Positions 23,704 to 34,799 of a stretch of 64,000 nucleotides of DNA are shown here, piece by piece; the first letter of the stretch is position 1; every line of letters begins with the position of its first letter. The DNA lies in assembly GCF_037893015.1 (NCBI RefSeq), contig NC_133666.1, positions 2,819,467-2,883,466 of the forward strand. Direction: 5' to 3'. Under the pieces are notes generated by a model. The model saw only the letters and a list, made by a program, of their open reading frames with translations. It searched no databases and was not told the DNA's origin. The stretch comes from Macrotis lagotis (lineage: Eukaryota; Chordata; Mammalia; Peramelemorphia; Peramelidae). The translations under genes and the position numbers were made by a program.

Positions 23704-23840
23704 TTTCTATGAGCTAGGTGGTGCAGAGCATAGAGCATAGACCTGAGTTCAAATGCAGCCTCAGACACTTAATAATCACTTAGCTGTGAGAACTTGGGCA
23801 AGTCACTTAACCCCATTGCCTTGTAATACCCCTCCCAAAA
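23704..23840 (+). mobile_element. tRNA/CORE-type SINE
   Basis: Sense copy lacking part of the head; 'gagctaggtggtgcagagca' through 'cacttaaccccattgccttg'. Confidence 0.88.
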
Positions 23841-24374
23841 ATAATATTCCCATGAGGCTGGACCTGAAGCCTATGAGACTTGCTTAACTGTCTGTTTCAT
23901 GGCTCCACAATTATTCTTAGGCCATCCACCATTTTATGGTTGTCCCTTTTTGTGCTTGCACAACTTGGGCTCCTTTTCCTATTCCCTTCCCTCAACTCTA
24001 ATTACGTGGTGTCCCATGTGGTATGATTGGCTCGGCCTGAATATTCCCCATGACAAGACAGGCTGTATTGAGCTACTCCTCAATACTTGGTGTAAGATTT
24101 GGGCTTTTGTCCTTTAGCTAATGTTATTTGAACCCGTATTCAAAAGTCTAGTCACTCTTGAGTCTTCTTAAATGCGTAAGTTATTTCTTAAATTATTTTT
24201 GTTTAGATCTTTTCCTCCTGGATCCCTTTCCCTTCTTCCTCTCCAAGCCTCTCTGAGAGCCACTCTTTAGACCAAAGGCTTCTCAGGTGGCTACTCGATC
24301 CCCCCAAATCTCTTGGGTGTTATCTGCTCTGATGGCATCTGAGGGGCTGTGCACCACCAAGGTTGTTAATCCTA

Positions 24375-24515
24375 TTCCTCTTCCCACATACCTAGCATCA
24401 ATATTATATTCTAGCTCCTTCAGGGGAAAGATCAGACCTCTTGTCTCTTCTGGTTTCCCCCAATGTACCCAGCACATGCCAGGGGAATAATAGATATTTA
24501 GTAAACCTTTGCTTA
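24375..24515 (+). mobile_element. L2 3' end fragment
   Basis: 'attctagctccttcagggga', 'cccaatgtacccagcacatg' and 'aatagatatttagtaaacct' follow the usual order of the L2 3' end. Confidence 0.6.
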
Positions 24516-24764
24516 GAGTTAAAACTAAAGCATCTGCTTCTTCCCACTGATGGCTCAGACAGGAGAAAATAGAGGTCGACCTCCTGGCAAAGGTTAAAGC
24601 AGGGTTGTCTTTAGAGAGATTTCCAAGTTCACAGGCAGAATAGGCAATTATGGATAATATAATACGAATGCTATCAAGTCTGTCTTTGACCACAAATCTC
24701 TTCCTATTTAGCTCTTACTGCTGCCTAACATTCTATGGGTAGAGAGTGATTATCTAGTCTTTTT

Positions 24765-25255
24765 TATACTTTATTTTTTTCCAATCACATGTGAAGATAG
24801 TTTTCAACATTGATTTTTTCTGAGCTTTTGAGTTCCCCATTTTCCTGCCTTCCTCTCTCCTCTTCCCCAACCCCATGACAGCAAGTAATCCGATATGTTG
24901 AACCTATTTCCACATTAGTTGTATTGTAAAAGAATTACCAGGAAAAAGGGGGAAAAAAACCACAAGAAAGAAAAAGACAAAAAACAAATCTTAAGAAGTG
25001 AGAAAAGTAAGCTTTGGTCTGCAGGCAGAATCCATAGTTCCCTCTTTGGATGCGGATGGCATTTTCCATCACATGTCCTTTAGAATTGTCTTGGTTCATT
25101 GTACTGTTGAGAAGAGCTAAGTCTATCATGGTCACCTCCAAACCTTGCTGTTACTGTATGCAATATTCTTCTGGTTCTGCTCACTTCACTCAGCATCAAT
25201 TCATGTAAGTCTTTCCAGAATTTTCTGAAGTCCACCTGCTCATGATTTCTTTTTT
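24765..25255 (-). mobile_element. LINE-1 3' end
   Basis: Minus strand. ORF2 downstream region near 25240-25140 (LHELMLSEVSRTRRILHTV), then a 3' UTR ending at the T-run near 24770. An older copy than the neighbour at 25310-26215. Confidence 0.8.
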
Positions 25256-25309
25256 CATTCATTTTATTATTATTTTTGTCATATAAATATTTTGTTTGTT
25301 TTCCAAGTA

Positions 25310-26215
25310 TATACAATAGTAGTTTCTGTTATGTTTTTTGGTAAGGCTTGAATTTTACACAATTTCCCCCCACCCTCCCTTCCCTTCTCCCCCTACAGAA
25401 GGCAGTCTGACCACCTTTACATTGTTTCCATGCTTTACATTGATCAAAATGGAATGTGTTGAGAGAGAAATCAGATCCTTGAGGAAAAAATAAAATATTA
25501 GAGATAGCAAAATTATGTAATACATAAGACACCTTTTTTCCTAAATTAAAGGTATTAGTCTCTGGTCTTTGTTCAAACTCCACAGTTCTTTCTCTGGATA
25601 CAGATGGTATTCTCCATCGCAGACAGCCCCAAATTGTCCCTGATTGTTGCACTGATGGAATGAGTTGACCATCGCTCCTATATTGCTGTTAGGGTGTACA
25701 GTGTTTTTCTGATTCTGCTCATCTCACTCAGCATCAGTTCATCCAAGTCCTTCCAGGCTTCTCTGAATTCCTGTCCCTTCTGGTTTCTAAAAGAACAATA
25801 GTGTTCCATGACATTTACCACAGTTTGTTCAGTCATTCCCTACTTGATGGATATTCAATTTCCAATTCTTTCCCAACAAAAACCAGGCTGCTATGAATAT
25901 TTTTATACAAGGGATGTTTTAACCCTTTTTCATCATCTCTTCAGGATATATACACAGTAGTGGTATTGCTGGATCAAAGGGGATACACATTTTTGTTGCT
26001 CTTTGGGCATAATTCCAGATTGCTCTCCAGAAAGGTTGGATGAGTTCACAGCGCCACCAACAATGCATCAGTGTCCCAGATTCCCACATCCATTCCAACA
26101 TCGATCACTGTCCTTTCTGGTCATATTGGCCAGTCTGAGAGATGTGAGGTGGTACCTCAGAGATGCTTTAATTTACACTTCTCTATCTTAAAACTAGATT
26201 ATCTAGTTTTAAGAC
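25310..26215 (-). mobile_element. LINE-1 3' part: ORF2 C-terminus and 3' UTR
   Basis: The ORF2 C-terminal Cys/His block is visible on the minus strand (26100-25920: ESGTLMHCWWRCELIQPFWR, AIWNYAQRATKMCIPFDPAI). The 3' UTR continues to about 25320. 5'-truncated, with frameshifts. Confidence 0.9.
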
Positions 26216-27095
26216 ATTTCAATCCTGACTCTGTTGGATACCTGGGGCATACAGATGACAATACCTGTCAAACAACAAGTGATCTCAGATTCAATTCCCT
26301 CTTCTGTATGTAATCAGAACTCCCCAAGCCATTAATATGGGATCCTCACCTCACTGATGAAGATAAAGGCCTGATTCTGAATGAGAGGTGGAGTAGAATT
26401 GGCAAGAGTGGGAGAAAAGAGTGATCTGAGCTCTTCTGTCTCTGGGATGCTTCTGAATTCCAGCTTCAAGAGAGAAGATGACCCATCCCAGCTTTTCTCT
26501 TCAGGGTAATGAAGAGATTAAAAGGCTCTGGGAAGAAGTTAACATGCAGAAATTATTTCTATTTCTGGTTTGTTATAATTGAGCCTCTGAAGAATATCCT
26601 TTTGGGTGAGAGCTGGGAATTTCATTCTCAGTTGCTCTTGTTGAGTTCACTCTCTCCCAATGGGAGAGCTCTTTTATCTATATTGCCTGGTATACATTCT
26701 TATTTGTATATTTTTTCTGATGTCTTTTTTATTGACTTAGATAGATGGTGTCTTTGCTATTTGCTATGTGTGTTCATTGAGGAATTGGTAGTTGGTGGGA
26801 AGGGAGTTACACCTTGACTCTAAAGCTTGGGCCCCCTCCCTTTCCTCACGAATGTACAGTGATCAGGAATTTAACTTGAACCTGAAAATCACATCCCCCT
26901 GGACTGATAAAATTTAAGGGTGCAGATAGTCCTAGTTCTAGCTCAGGAGCCTCCCTCTGAGAGCAGAATGGGGGGCAGCTTCTGGACCAAACTTCCAGTT
27001 GGCTCTCCTGGTAGGAATGGCCATGTCCCTTGGAAGGGGAGGGGAGAGGAGATGCTCATGTTCTTGCCTTCTTGTGAGCCACACACCTCACCTTG
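26216..27095. other. Unassigned sequence
   Basis: No recognised gene. The plus frame 26509-26817 is hydrophobic but lacks family motifs or splice context, so it is not called. Confidence 0.35.
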
Positions 27096-27280
27096 CTACA
27101 ATCAATGAGACAACAAGCATTTATTCAGCACTTACTATATGTAAGATCCTGGACTAAATATTGGGAATTACAAATTCAACTTTAAAAAAATCCCCAGTTC
27201 CTGAAGCCCTCAAAAAACTTACAGCATAATAAGGGAAAGTTAACACATAAGAAGAAACTGAAAAGGCAGGAATGGTGGTG
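27096..27280 (+). mobile_element. Possible ancient SINE-like repeat
   Basis: 'acaagcatttattcagcact' and 'tactatatgtaagatcctgg' then 'aatattgggaattacaaa' resembles an old interspersed repeat common in non-placental mammals. The family is not certain. Confidence 0.4.
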
Positions 27281-27628
27281 GACAGGGGAAGATGTAAGGC
27301 TCAGGGGCATGATGGGGAAATCTAAAACACAACCTTGCAAAAATTGAAGAAGTGACTGGTCTGGGAAGAAGCCTCAGTCCAAGGACACTTCTGACCTGTG
27401 GGTTGCAGGCTAAAGTGGTCTTCCAGGGTGAAGAGTTTTCTGTATCCTGATGAAGAATAAGAAACTAAAGGGTTACACTAGATGAGCTCGAAAGTCCTTT
27501 CTGGTTCTAAGATCTATGAAGTGATTCTTTTTTCAAAAAATTATTTTAGGAATTTAATTAACACTGAAAATTAAATATCTTAATATTATATTTCTGATCA
27601 AAAACTGCTATCTAATTAATAAATCTGA

Positions 27629-27888
27629 ATGTTTTCTCTGTGTGTAAAAGTGTCAATCTGCCATGTCAAGGCCTGCTTTTCTCCATTTCAATGCCGACTT
27701 GGCCTGTGTGAGTACTACCTGGTCAGCACAATAAATTCCTTTATCTGGGTCAGCAAATCACAAGATAAAGAAATCCTGGATGAGGAGACAGAAAGCCTAT
27801 GTTTATTTACCTTCCCTCTCCAGCCTAAGTGGGATTCTTATCAAATGGCATTTGAAGCAAATAGTAAAACTTATGAGAGGATCATCAT
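27629..27888 (+). CDS. Candidate exon 1 of an unrecognised gene fragment
   Basis: An open frame with ordinary, non-repetitive composition (CRLGLCEYYLVSTINSFIWV..., then FTFPLQPKWDSYQMAFEANS). If a GT at 27889-27890 is used as donor, the exon leaves two bases of a codon. That is the phase needed by the exon candidate at 28066, giving a 177-bp intron. The donor (gtagaa) is weak, and I do not recognise the protein. Could equally be a chance frame or a decayed gene. Confidence 0.25.
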
Positions 27889-28065
27889 GTAGAACCATGT
27901 CAGCTATATGAAACCTCATTGATTGCCCAACTCAGTTTTATGGTTCTTTGTCTTTGCTTTATCAACATGCCTCAAAACTTTGTCTACCTTGTTAATCACA
28001 ATTTTCTTTGATTAAAAATGAAATAATAAAAAAATTAGTTTTATCCATGAAGTTTTATTCTCTAG

Positions 28066-28211
28066 GATTTTACAGAACCCATATGTGAATGTTATCTTTC
28101 AAGATATCGACTTTGATACACAGTGTCATTATGGTGTCCGACCCAGAATAATGCCAATTCAAGAGTTTTATGAGATCTTAAATAGCAAACTCCAAATAAT
28201 CAGAACTTCAG
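28066..28211 (+). CDS. Exon-like open frame in duplicated segment A
   Basis: Preceded by a pyrimidine-containing 'ttttattctctag' acceptor and followed by a good donor 'gtgagc' (28212). Encodes about 48 residues: ILQNPYVNVIFQDIDFDTQC, HYGVRPRIMPIQEFYEILNS, KLQIIRTS. Non-repetitive and protein-like, but I cannot name a family. A decayed counterpart lies in the duplicate segment at about 40300-40560, where the donor-side sequence is still aligned. Downstream, the L1 derivative at 28274 interrupts the presumed intron. May be a live exon, or a relic of a gene duplicated and lost. Confidence 0.4.
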
Positions 28212-28257
28212 GTGAGCTTAGCTCACAAGACTTAAATATCGATTATAATCTCACATT

Positions 28258-28273
28258 AGAAATAGCAAGAGAT
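28258..28273. repeat. Target-site duplication of half-L1 copy 1 (left)
   Basis: agaaatagcaagagat; repeated with one mismatch at 31473-31488. The un-inserted version is seen at about 40620-40635 in the duplicate segment. Confidence 0.93.
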
Positions 28274-28285
28274 GGGGGGGCGGAG

Positions 28286-28296
28286 CCAAGATGGCG
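28286..28296 (+). promoter_or_regulatory. YY1-like site in L1 5' UTR
   Basis: ccaagatggcg, about 12 bp from the element's 5' end. A YY1 site at this position directs start-site choice in human L1. The same motif is in copy 2 at 38824-38834 (reverse strand). Confidence 0.65.
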
Positions 28297-29028
28297 ACAA
28301 GAAGGGATCCAGTCTTAGGAGCTCTCTGATAAAACTCATAAGCCAAGGACTCTAACTAAAGTTTCGAGAGACAGAACCCACAGAGGGACCCAGTGAGGCA
28401 GTTCTCCTACTCAAGTTAACTTGGAAAAGAGCAGAAAGGCTCTGCTCCCCGGGGTCGGAGGAGCAGCCTGCCGGAGGGGTGGCCTGCCAGAGCCAAAGAA
28501 CTTCAGCCTCCCGGGGGCAGCCCCAGGGCGCTGGGAGTCGCAGCTCACAGCAGCAGGGGAGTCTCCTGAGCTGCACCCCGAGGAGCAATGGGCACAAAGT
28601 GGGGGAACAATGGGGGACCTCTGCCAGAGTGAGCACGTAGAGCCCAGCCCTCGGGGCACACAGGGAGCAGCTTGGTCTTTCTGCAGCCCAGATATGGAAA
28701 CAGAAGCAGGCAGAGCCGGTAAGCAGGAGCCCCCAGGGCATGAGCCCATTGAGTTGAGGTAGGGGAGTGAAGAGAGAGACTGCAGAGCTCTGTCCTCTGC
28801 CTCTGGAACAGGACTCTGGGGCTCTGACCACATTCAGATCCTGATTGCAGTCTAGGCCCCCCCATAGAACAGCAGGGCTCCCCCCCACCTCAGCCCTGTG
28901 GCAGAGGGGTGGGGCACTTATGGTCATTCACAGAGCAGGAGGGAGGACAGAGCCTCACACACTGAGACCCTTGTGGGAGTGTCCCAAAAGCTCAGGAAGC
29001 ACCCCCAAACCAGGCCCAGGCTGGGAAA

Positions 29029-30131
29029 ATGAGCAAGCAGAGAAACAAAAGGAAGACTATTGAGAAATATTTTGCAAATGAGCCCAAGAAGGATCAAAAT
29101 ACTCAGTCTGAAGATGAGGAAGCACAAGCTCCTGCATCTAAAGACTCCAAGAAAAACAGAAATTGGGCTCAGGCTATGGAAGAGCTCAAAAAAGACTTTG
29201 AAAATCAAATGAGGGAGTTGGAAGAAAAACTGGGAAAAGAAAGGAGAGAGATGCAGGAAAAACATGAGAATGAAGTCAGCAGCTTAGTCAAGGAAATCCA
29301 AAAAAATGCTGAAGAAAATAGCATGCTAAAAACAAATGGATAAAACAGTTCAAAAAGTTATGGAGGAGAAGAATGTTTTAAAAAGCAAAATTGGCCAGAT
29401 GGAAAAAGAGATAAGAAAACTCTCTGAGGAGAACAAATCCTTCAGACAAAGAATAGAATTCAGGGAGATTGATGAATTTACTGGAAATCAGGAATCAATA
29501 CTTCAAAACCAAAAAAATGAAAAATTAGAAGAAAATGTGAAATATCTCATGGAAAAAACAACTGATATGGAAAACAGACTTAGGAAAGATAATTTAAAAA
29601 TTATTGGAATACCTGAAAGTCATGATCAGGAAAAGAGCCTTGACATCATTTTCAAAGAATTACTACAGGAAAATTGCCCTGATATTCTAGAAGCAGAGGG
29701 CAAAATAGAAATGGAGAGAATCCACCGATCCCCCCCAAGAAAAAGTTCCCCAAAAACCAACCCCTAGGAATATTATAGCCAAGTTCCAGAGCTCCCAAGT
29801 CAAAGAGAAAATATTACAAGCAGCCAGAAGGACACAGTTCAAATATCGTGGAGCCTCAGTCAGGATCACACAGGACTTAGCAGAAACTACATTGGAAGCT
29901 CGTAGGGCTTGGAATACAATATACCGGAAGGCCAAAGAGCTTAGAATGCAGCCAAGAATGAACTACCCAGCAAGGTTGAATGTCCTCTTCCAGGGAAAAA
30001 GATGGACTTTCAATGAACCAGGGGAATTTCAGATGTTCCTTTTGGAATGGCCAGAGTTGAACAGAAGGTTTGATCTTCAGATACAGGACTCAGGTGAAGC
30101 ATGGAGATTGGAGAAGAGGGGGGAAATATGA
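29029..30131 (+). pseudogene. L1 ORF1p gene of half-L1 copy 1, frameshifted
   Basis: Encodes the L1 RNA-binding protein ORF1p, which trimerises and packages L1 RNA. Order of parts: N-terminus MSKQRNKRKTIEKYF, a long coiled coil (about residues 45-180, heptads such as MEELKKDFENQMRELEEKLG), an RRM-like core (DNLKIIGIPESHDQ, about 29586-29630) and a C-terminal domain (LNYPARLNVLFQGKRWTF equivalent, 29955-30015). Starts at the ATG at 29029, matching the start in other copies. Broken by an 11-bp deletion near 29330 relative to copy 2 and by a one-base shift within the C/A-rich run before 29765. Lies between the 5' UTR and the SINE-rich tail. Confidence 0.9.
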
Positions 30132-30611
30132 GGGACTTAATGAGGATGAACTGCATGTATTCCTGCATAGAAAAATGACACTGATAATACTCATATGAAC
30201 CTTCTCAGTTAATAGAGCAGGTAGAGGGAGCTTTTATATTTGAAGCACAGGAGAAAGCTGAATTCAAAGATAAAATATGGTATAAAAATGGAGTCAATAG
30301 AAAAAAGGGAAATGGAATGGGAGAAAGAAAAAGGAGAGGGGGAATAGTCCAAGATACTTCACATAATAAGATTTTTTTTATTACAATGAGCTGTTGCAAT
30401 GATATGGAAGGGGGGAGGCAAGGGGGAATGAGGGAACCTTTGCTCTCATCAGAGATGGCTAGGAGAGGAAACAGCAAATATACTCAATGGGGTATAGACA
30501 TCTGGAGGAAGAAGGAGGGGGGAGCAGGGGGAAGGGGTGGGGATGTGAATAAAGGAGGAGAGGATGGACCATGGGGGGACAGTGGTCAGATATAACACAT
30601 TTTCTTTTTTT

Positions 30612-30760
30612 ACTTCTTGCAGGGGGCTGGGATTGGATGGCCTGCCCAGGACAATAGGGCCAGGTGGATGCTGGGCCTAAGGAGTGGTATGGGGGCTCAG
30701 GACTTCTTGGCCCCAGGACCAGGGATCTGTCTGCTGCGCCACTCAGCGACCCTACAGCAG
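30612..30760 (-). mobile_element. SINE-like module 1 inside half-L1 copy 1
   Basis: Antisense, GC-rich, highly diverged tRNA-SINE ('ggattggatggcctgcccag', 'tctgctgcgccactcagcga'). Same place in copy 2 (36426-36570). Confidence 0.7.
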
Positions 30761-30964
30761 AGTCAGAGTGAAAGGAGAGAGAAAATATAGTACATGGTAG
30801 TGGAGAAATAAGAAAGGAAGGAGTTGCGATCAGCAATGGCAACATTGGAAAAATATAGAAGTAACTTTTGCGATGGACTTATCATAAAGAATGTGATCCA
30901 CCCATGACAGAGTTGCTGGTGTTGGAACAAAGACTGAAGCACATTTTTTGTTATTATTATTTGG

Positions 30965-31108
30965 GGGAGGGGGCAGGGCAAGTGGGGCCGGATGGCCTGC
31001 CTGGGGCCACATAGCAGGGTGATCTTTGGGTGTCTGGGGCCAGATTTGGACCCAGGTGCTCCTGGCTCAAGGGCCAATGCTCTGTCTGCCGCCCAGCCAC
31101 CCCTGCTA
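30965..31108 (-). mobile_element. SINE-like module 2 inside half-L1 copy 1
   Basis: Antisense: 'ggccggatggcctgcctggg', 'gtgtctggggccagatttgg', 'tctgtctgccgcccagccac'. Counterpart in copy 2 at 36042-36184. Confidence 0.75.
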
Positions 31109-31149
31109 TTATTACTATTTTATTTTATTTTGGGTCTTTTTTTTCCTTC

Positions 31150-31296
31150 TTTTTGGTTTTTGCAGGGCAGTGGGGATCGGGTGGCTTGCATGTCACACGG
31201 CTGGGTGATTATTGGGTTTACAAGGCTGGATATGGACTCGGGTGCTCATGGCTCCAGGGCTGGTGCTTCGTCCATTGCGCCACCTGGCCATACCTA
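31150..31296 (-). mobile_element. SINE-like module 3 inside half-L1 copy 1
   Basis: Antisense: 'tgcagggcagtggggatcgg', 'ggctccagggctggtgcttc', 'attgcgccacctggcca'. Counterpart in copy 2 at 35861-35997. Confidence 0.8.
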
Positions 31297-32334
31297 CAAT
31301 TATTACTATTATTTTTTTAATTTTAATTTTTTTCTCTCCTGTTTACTTTTTTTGCCCAAGCAAGTCTATCTATATTCGGGGGGGGGGGTATTTTGTTTAC
31401 TTGTAAACAAGAATATTTTATTAATGTAAAAAAAACATTTGTACAAAATGAGAATAAAAAATAATAAAAAAAAGAAATTGCAAGAGATTATCACAGAAAA
31501 ATCTCCAACTGTTTTATCCATATCATATACATGCTTTTACTTCAATGCAGACACTAAAAGGTTTGGGATGTATAACTACAATAATTCCAAATTGCATTTA
31601 GAAACAGTTTTCTCTATTAATATGTTCAGTTATCTCTATATTCAAACAGACACAAACAACAAAGTACTGCTTTTGGAATCCTTCCAAACAGAACAATTTT
31701 ACATGACTTTCAAATTATTTGCATTATAGTTATACAGGTGTTCCTGAATTCCAGATGTAACACACCCAAGATACATTAGATCCAATAAGATGATATGAAT
31801 TATTTGTCTTCACTAAACCTATTTCCATAGTGAAACTTATTTTCTTAAAATAAAACAAAGCAACCAAATGGCTTCTTAACTTTAAACTTTTTGGCTTTTG
31901 CAATTTTATTTACCTCAACTCAAATAAATAATTTCCAAACACTAATGTAACTCTTACTTATGGCAAGGAATGGCAACAAATTTAGATCAAAACAGCAAGA
32001 TCCTTTCTACTTGCAATTATTCCAGTAACTTTCAGTGTTTTTAATGTTAACCCAATAACTGTTTCACAAATGGTAACCCTGGAACAGGAACTTTTCTATG
32101 AAAGCTATAAGCAATATCATCACATTATTGTAATAAATTAGCTTATGGATTTGCAAATGTAATAGGCCTTATACAAATCCCACGAGAAAAGGAAAGCTTT
32201 CACAAAACAGTATTGTTCTGAGTTATTATTATAATTTTTAAAAACGGCAATAAATATTCCTGATGTTACAAAGGACAATTCATTAACTAGGAACTCGCCA
32301 AGTGATGGACATTTCTCTTATAATGTCTTTGCAA

Positions 32335-32487
32335 GGGGCAGCTAGGTGGCGCAGCATATAGAGTACTGGCCCTGGAGTCGGGAGGACCTGAGTTCAAATC
32401 TGGCCTCAGACACTTAATAATGACCTAGCTGTGTGGCCTTGGGCAAACCACTTAACCCCATTGCCTAGCAAAAACTAAAAAAAATAA
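32335..32487 (+). mobile_element. tRNA/CORE-type SINE
   Basis: Sense copy, near consensus, flanked by exact gtctttgcaa (32325-32334 and 32488-32497). Absent from the duplicate segment, so inserted after the duplication. Confidence 0.94.
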
Positions 32488-32599
32488 GTCTTTGCAAACA
32501 TCTGCTTAAGAAGGATGGAAGCCACTATGTGCCAAAGTTTACTTGGCATCATTCCTCTTTATCTTAACTATCGCTGGCAATTAACCTACGTTAAATCTT

Positions 32600-32752
32600 A
32601 GTTTTTTTAGGTTTTTGCTAGTCAATGGGGTTCAGTGACTTGCCCAAGGTCACACAGCTAGGTCATTATTAAGTGTCTGAGGCCAGATTTGAACTCAGGT
32701 CTTCCCGACTCCAGGGCCGGTGCTCTATCCGCTGTGCCACCTAGCTGTCTCT
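32600..32752 (-). mobile_element. tRNA/CORE-type SINE
   Basis: Antisense near-consensus copy with a T-run start and 'gctgtgccacctagctgtct' end. Confidence 0.92.
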
Positions 32753-33200
32753 TAAAATCTTTAAATTAAGCAATATTTCTTAATATTAGAACATTTTAGG
32801 AAAATCACAATATACCATGATCGTAATTATACATTTTAAAACTTAAACACCCCTCAAGTTAATATAATAGATTTTCAGGAATTTACAGATGATCAGCCCA
32901 TATATGGTTATCTGAAGCTTTCATATATTGCTTAATTTATATAGTCCTGTTCCTTTCCCCTAAATTAAACTTTGGATTGAATCAACTAAATTGACTAAAC
33001 TTTGGATTAAATCAAACCAAATCTGGGTTTATAGATCCTTAACTCTAAATACATATATTCCTCTCTTTTTTCCTGCAAAAAAACAAAAGAAAACAGTTTT
33101 TCTTTCTGAAGTCTCTAACTGAAAAACAATGAATATAAGGATTGTCAGCTTCCGTTTTTTATTCTGAAACCAAACACTGATTATTTTATGAGAAGTCAGC

Positions 33201-34160
33201 AAAGTAACATTGTTTCATGATGCTCGGATTCAATCCTAGGCCATTTCCAGTCTGGGTTCCACACTCCCAGAAAGGTTTCATGAGTCATATTTTTTTTACA
33301 GAGACATGCTCACACATACCATATTTTCTTAAAGTTTCCTCACACTTTCTTCACATGCTTAAGGCCTCCTTTCCTGTTAATTACACCTCTCTCATGGTGT
33401 TAGGAAAAACCGCAATGTATCATAATCTTCATTTTCCTTTTCACCTTTCCTATTCTCTTCCCAAGTCTCTCAAGATGAATTTTACACATTTCCTTTTTAT
33501 TTTAATGTGCTGTTTGTTTAATCCAATTTTTGACTACTTTTCTTTCTACGGAGCATTCCCTCTCATATTTTTATGGCCTTTTTTGGCAAGACATTGCTAC
33601 AGCCAGTCATTCAATATTTGAAGCTTTGGTATCGCACTGAAACTTTCTTTGTTATAATTCGGGTATCCCTGAAACTGTTCACAACCCAGCAACCAAGCAT
33701 TTTCAAGTTTCTGTATCAGTTTACAGAGAGGAATAAGGCATTTCTTTTCAAATGTAAAATGCCGAGTTTCAGAATGTATTTGTTTCCTGTATAATTTGCA
33801 CCCCAATATCCCTTTTAAATCCAGAAAATCATCCTTAATCGGGCATCTTTCAAATACCCAGTGCCACCTCCCTATTTCCTCTCTTTTTGAAACCCACTTT
33901 GAGTTCCGAAGAGCAGCGAGCCCGTGCCATCTTGAGAGATGTAGAGAGAGGCAGAGAGATGCGGCTGGGAAGGAGAGGAGAGAGGTAAGAGGAGGGCCTG
34001 CCTCCAAGGGAGAGCCTGGGCAGCAGGGTAGAAGCAGGGAATCCATGGGCAGCTTCAACCAGGAAAAACCAGACTGGCTCTTCTTATTCAGAGAAATCAC
34101 ATTTCTGTTCCATTTAAGGTAAAAGGAAAAAAAATCATAGAAAGAGAAAATGTGACTCTC
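33201..34160. other. Unassigned sequence
   Basis: No recognised gene. A 167-codon open frame on the minus strand (34100-33597) and a 134-codon frame on the plus strand (33217-33621) overlap, share no family motif and lack splice or start context. Both are left uncalled. Confidence 0.35.
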
Positions 34161-34162
34161 AT

Positions 34163-34164
<2 letters not shown>

Positions 34165-34224
<60 letters not shown>

Positions 34225-34452
34225 GCCAGAGGCGCCCAGTAGGAATCCCTCAGTTCAGAAGAGCAAGGCCACTTCAGACAAGAGGCTACAACCAGCCACA
34301 CCTTTGGCCTTGCTGCTGGCCAGTGGCTTTGGGAAAGGGGGTGGGAGAGGCACAGAGACAGAGACAGAGAGAGACAAAGACAGAGAGAGGGACAGAGAGA
34401 CAGAGATGGGGGAGAAGGAGACAGACAGACAGACAGATAGATGATGGAGGAG

Positions 34453-34530
<78 letters not shown>

Positions 34531-34611
34531 CAGAGAGACAGAGAGACAGAGACAGAGACAGACAGAGACAGAGAAAGAAAGACAGAGACAGAGTTAGATA
34601 GATAGATAGAC

Positions 34612-34667
<56 letters not shown>

Positions 34668-34768
34668 GATAGATAGATAGATAGATAGAGACAGAGAGAC
34701 AGAGAGGCAGAGATGGAGACAGAGAGAGAGAGGCACACACACGTAGAGACAGAGAGAGAGAGAAACAA
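34165..34768. repeat. Compound (GA)n/(GACA)n/(GATA)n microsatellite
   Basis: About 600 bp of purine-rich tandem repeats with a pure GATA block (34593-34688) and two GA blocks (34168-34221 and about 34455-34510). A unique stretch interrupts it at about 34222-34350. It runs into the last 25 bp of a SINE (34769-34800, 'cacttaaccccattgccttg'). Long low-complexity open frames here are artefacts. Confidence 0.96.
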
Positions 34769-34799
34769 AACCGTGCCACTTAACCCCATTGCCTTGCAC

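Larger units (their letters stand above)
28274..31472 (+). mobile_element. Half-L1 (ORF2-less LINE-1) copy 1
   Basis: About 3.2 kb. 5' UTR 28274-29028, beginning with a G-run and 'cggagccaagatggcgacaa', close to the start of placental L1 5' UTRs. ORF1 29029-30131. Then a conserved post-ORF1 segment (30132-30600), three antisense SINE-like modules, an L1 3'UTR-like piece (30830-30940) and an A-rich end. No ORF2: no endonuclease or reverse-transcriptase motif occurs anywhere between ORF1 and the tail. Copy 2 at 35675-38841 has the same order, so the missing ORF2 is a family trait, not a private deletion. Bounded by a 16-bp target duplication. It must be mobilised by ORF2p of a full L1. Confidence 0.88.
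31489..33200. repeat. Duplicated segment A (right part)
   Basis: Continues the segment whose left part is 28000-28273. Aligns by eye with 40636-41610 (for example 'cttaaaataaaacaaagcaa', 'caaacactaatgtaactctt', 'atcacattattgt'). Its end ('aaatacatatattcctctct') aligns with about 47430-47510. No coding potential recognised. Carries two private SINEs (32335 and 32600). Confidence 0.85.

Noticed and set aside
28352-28927. 191-codon minus-strand frame and overlapping frames
   Set aside because: Antisense to the GC-rich 5' UTR of the half-L1. The same shadow appears in copy 2 (38224-38768), so it reflects base composition, not a gene.
33597-34100. 167-codon minus-strand frame
   Set aside because: No family motif, no splice or promoter context, and it overlaps a plus-strand frame.
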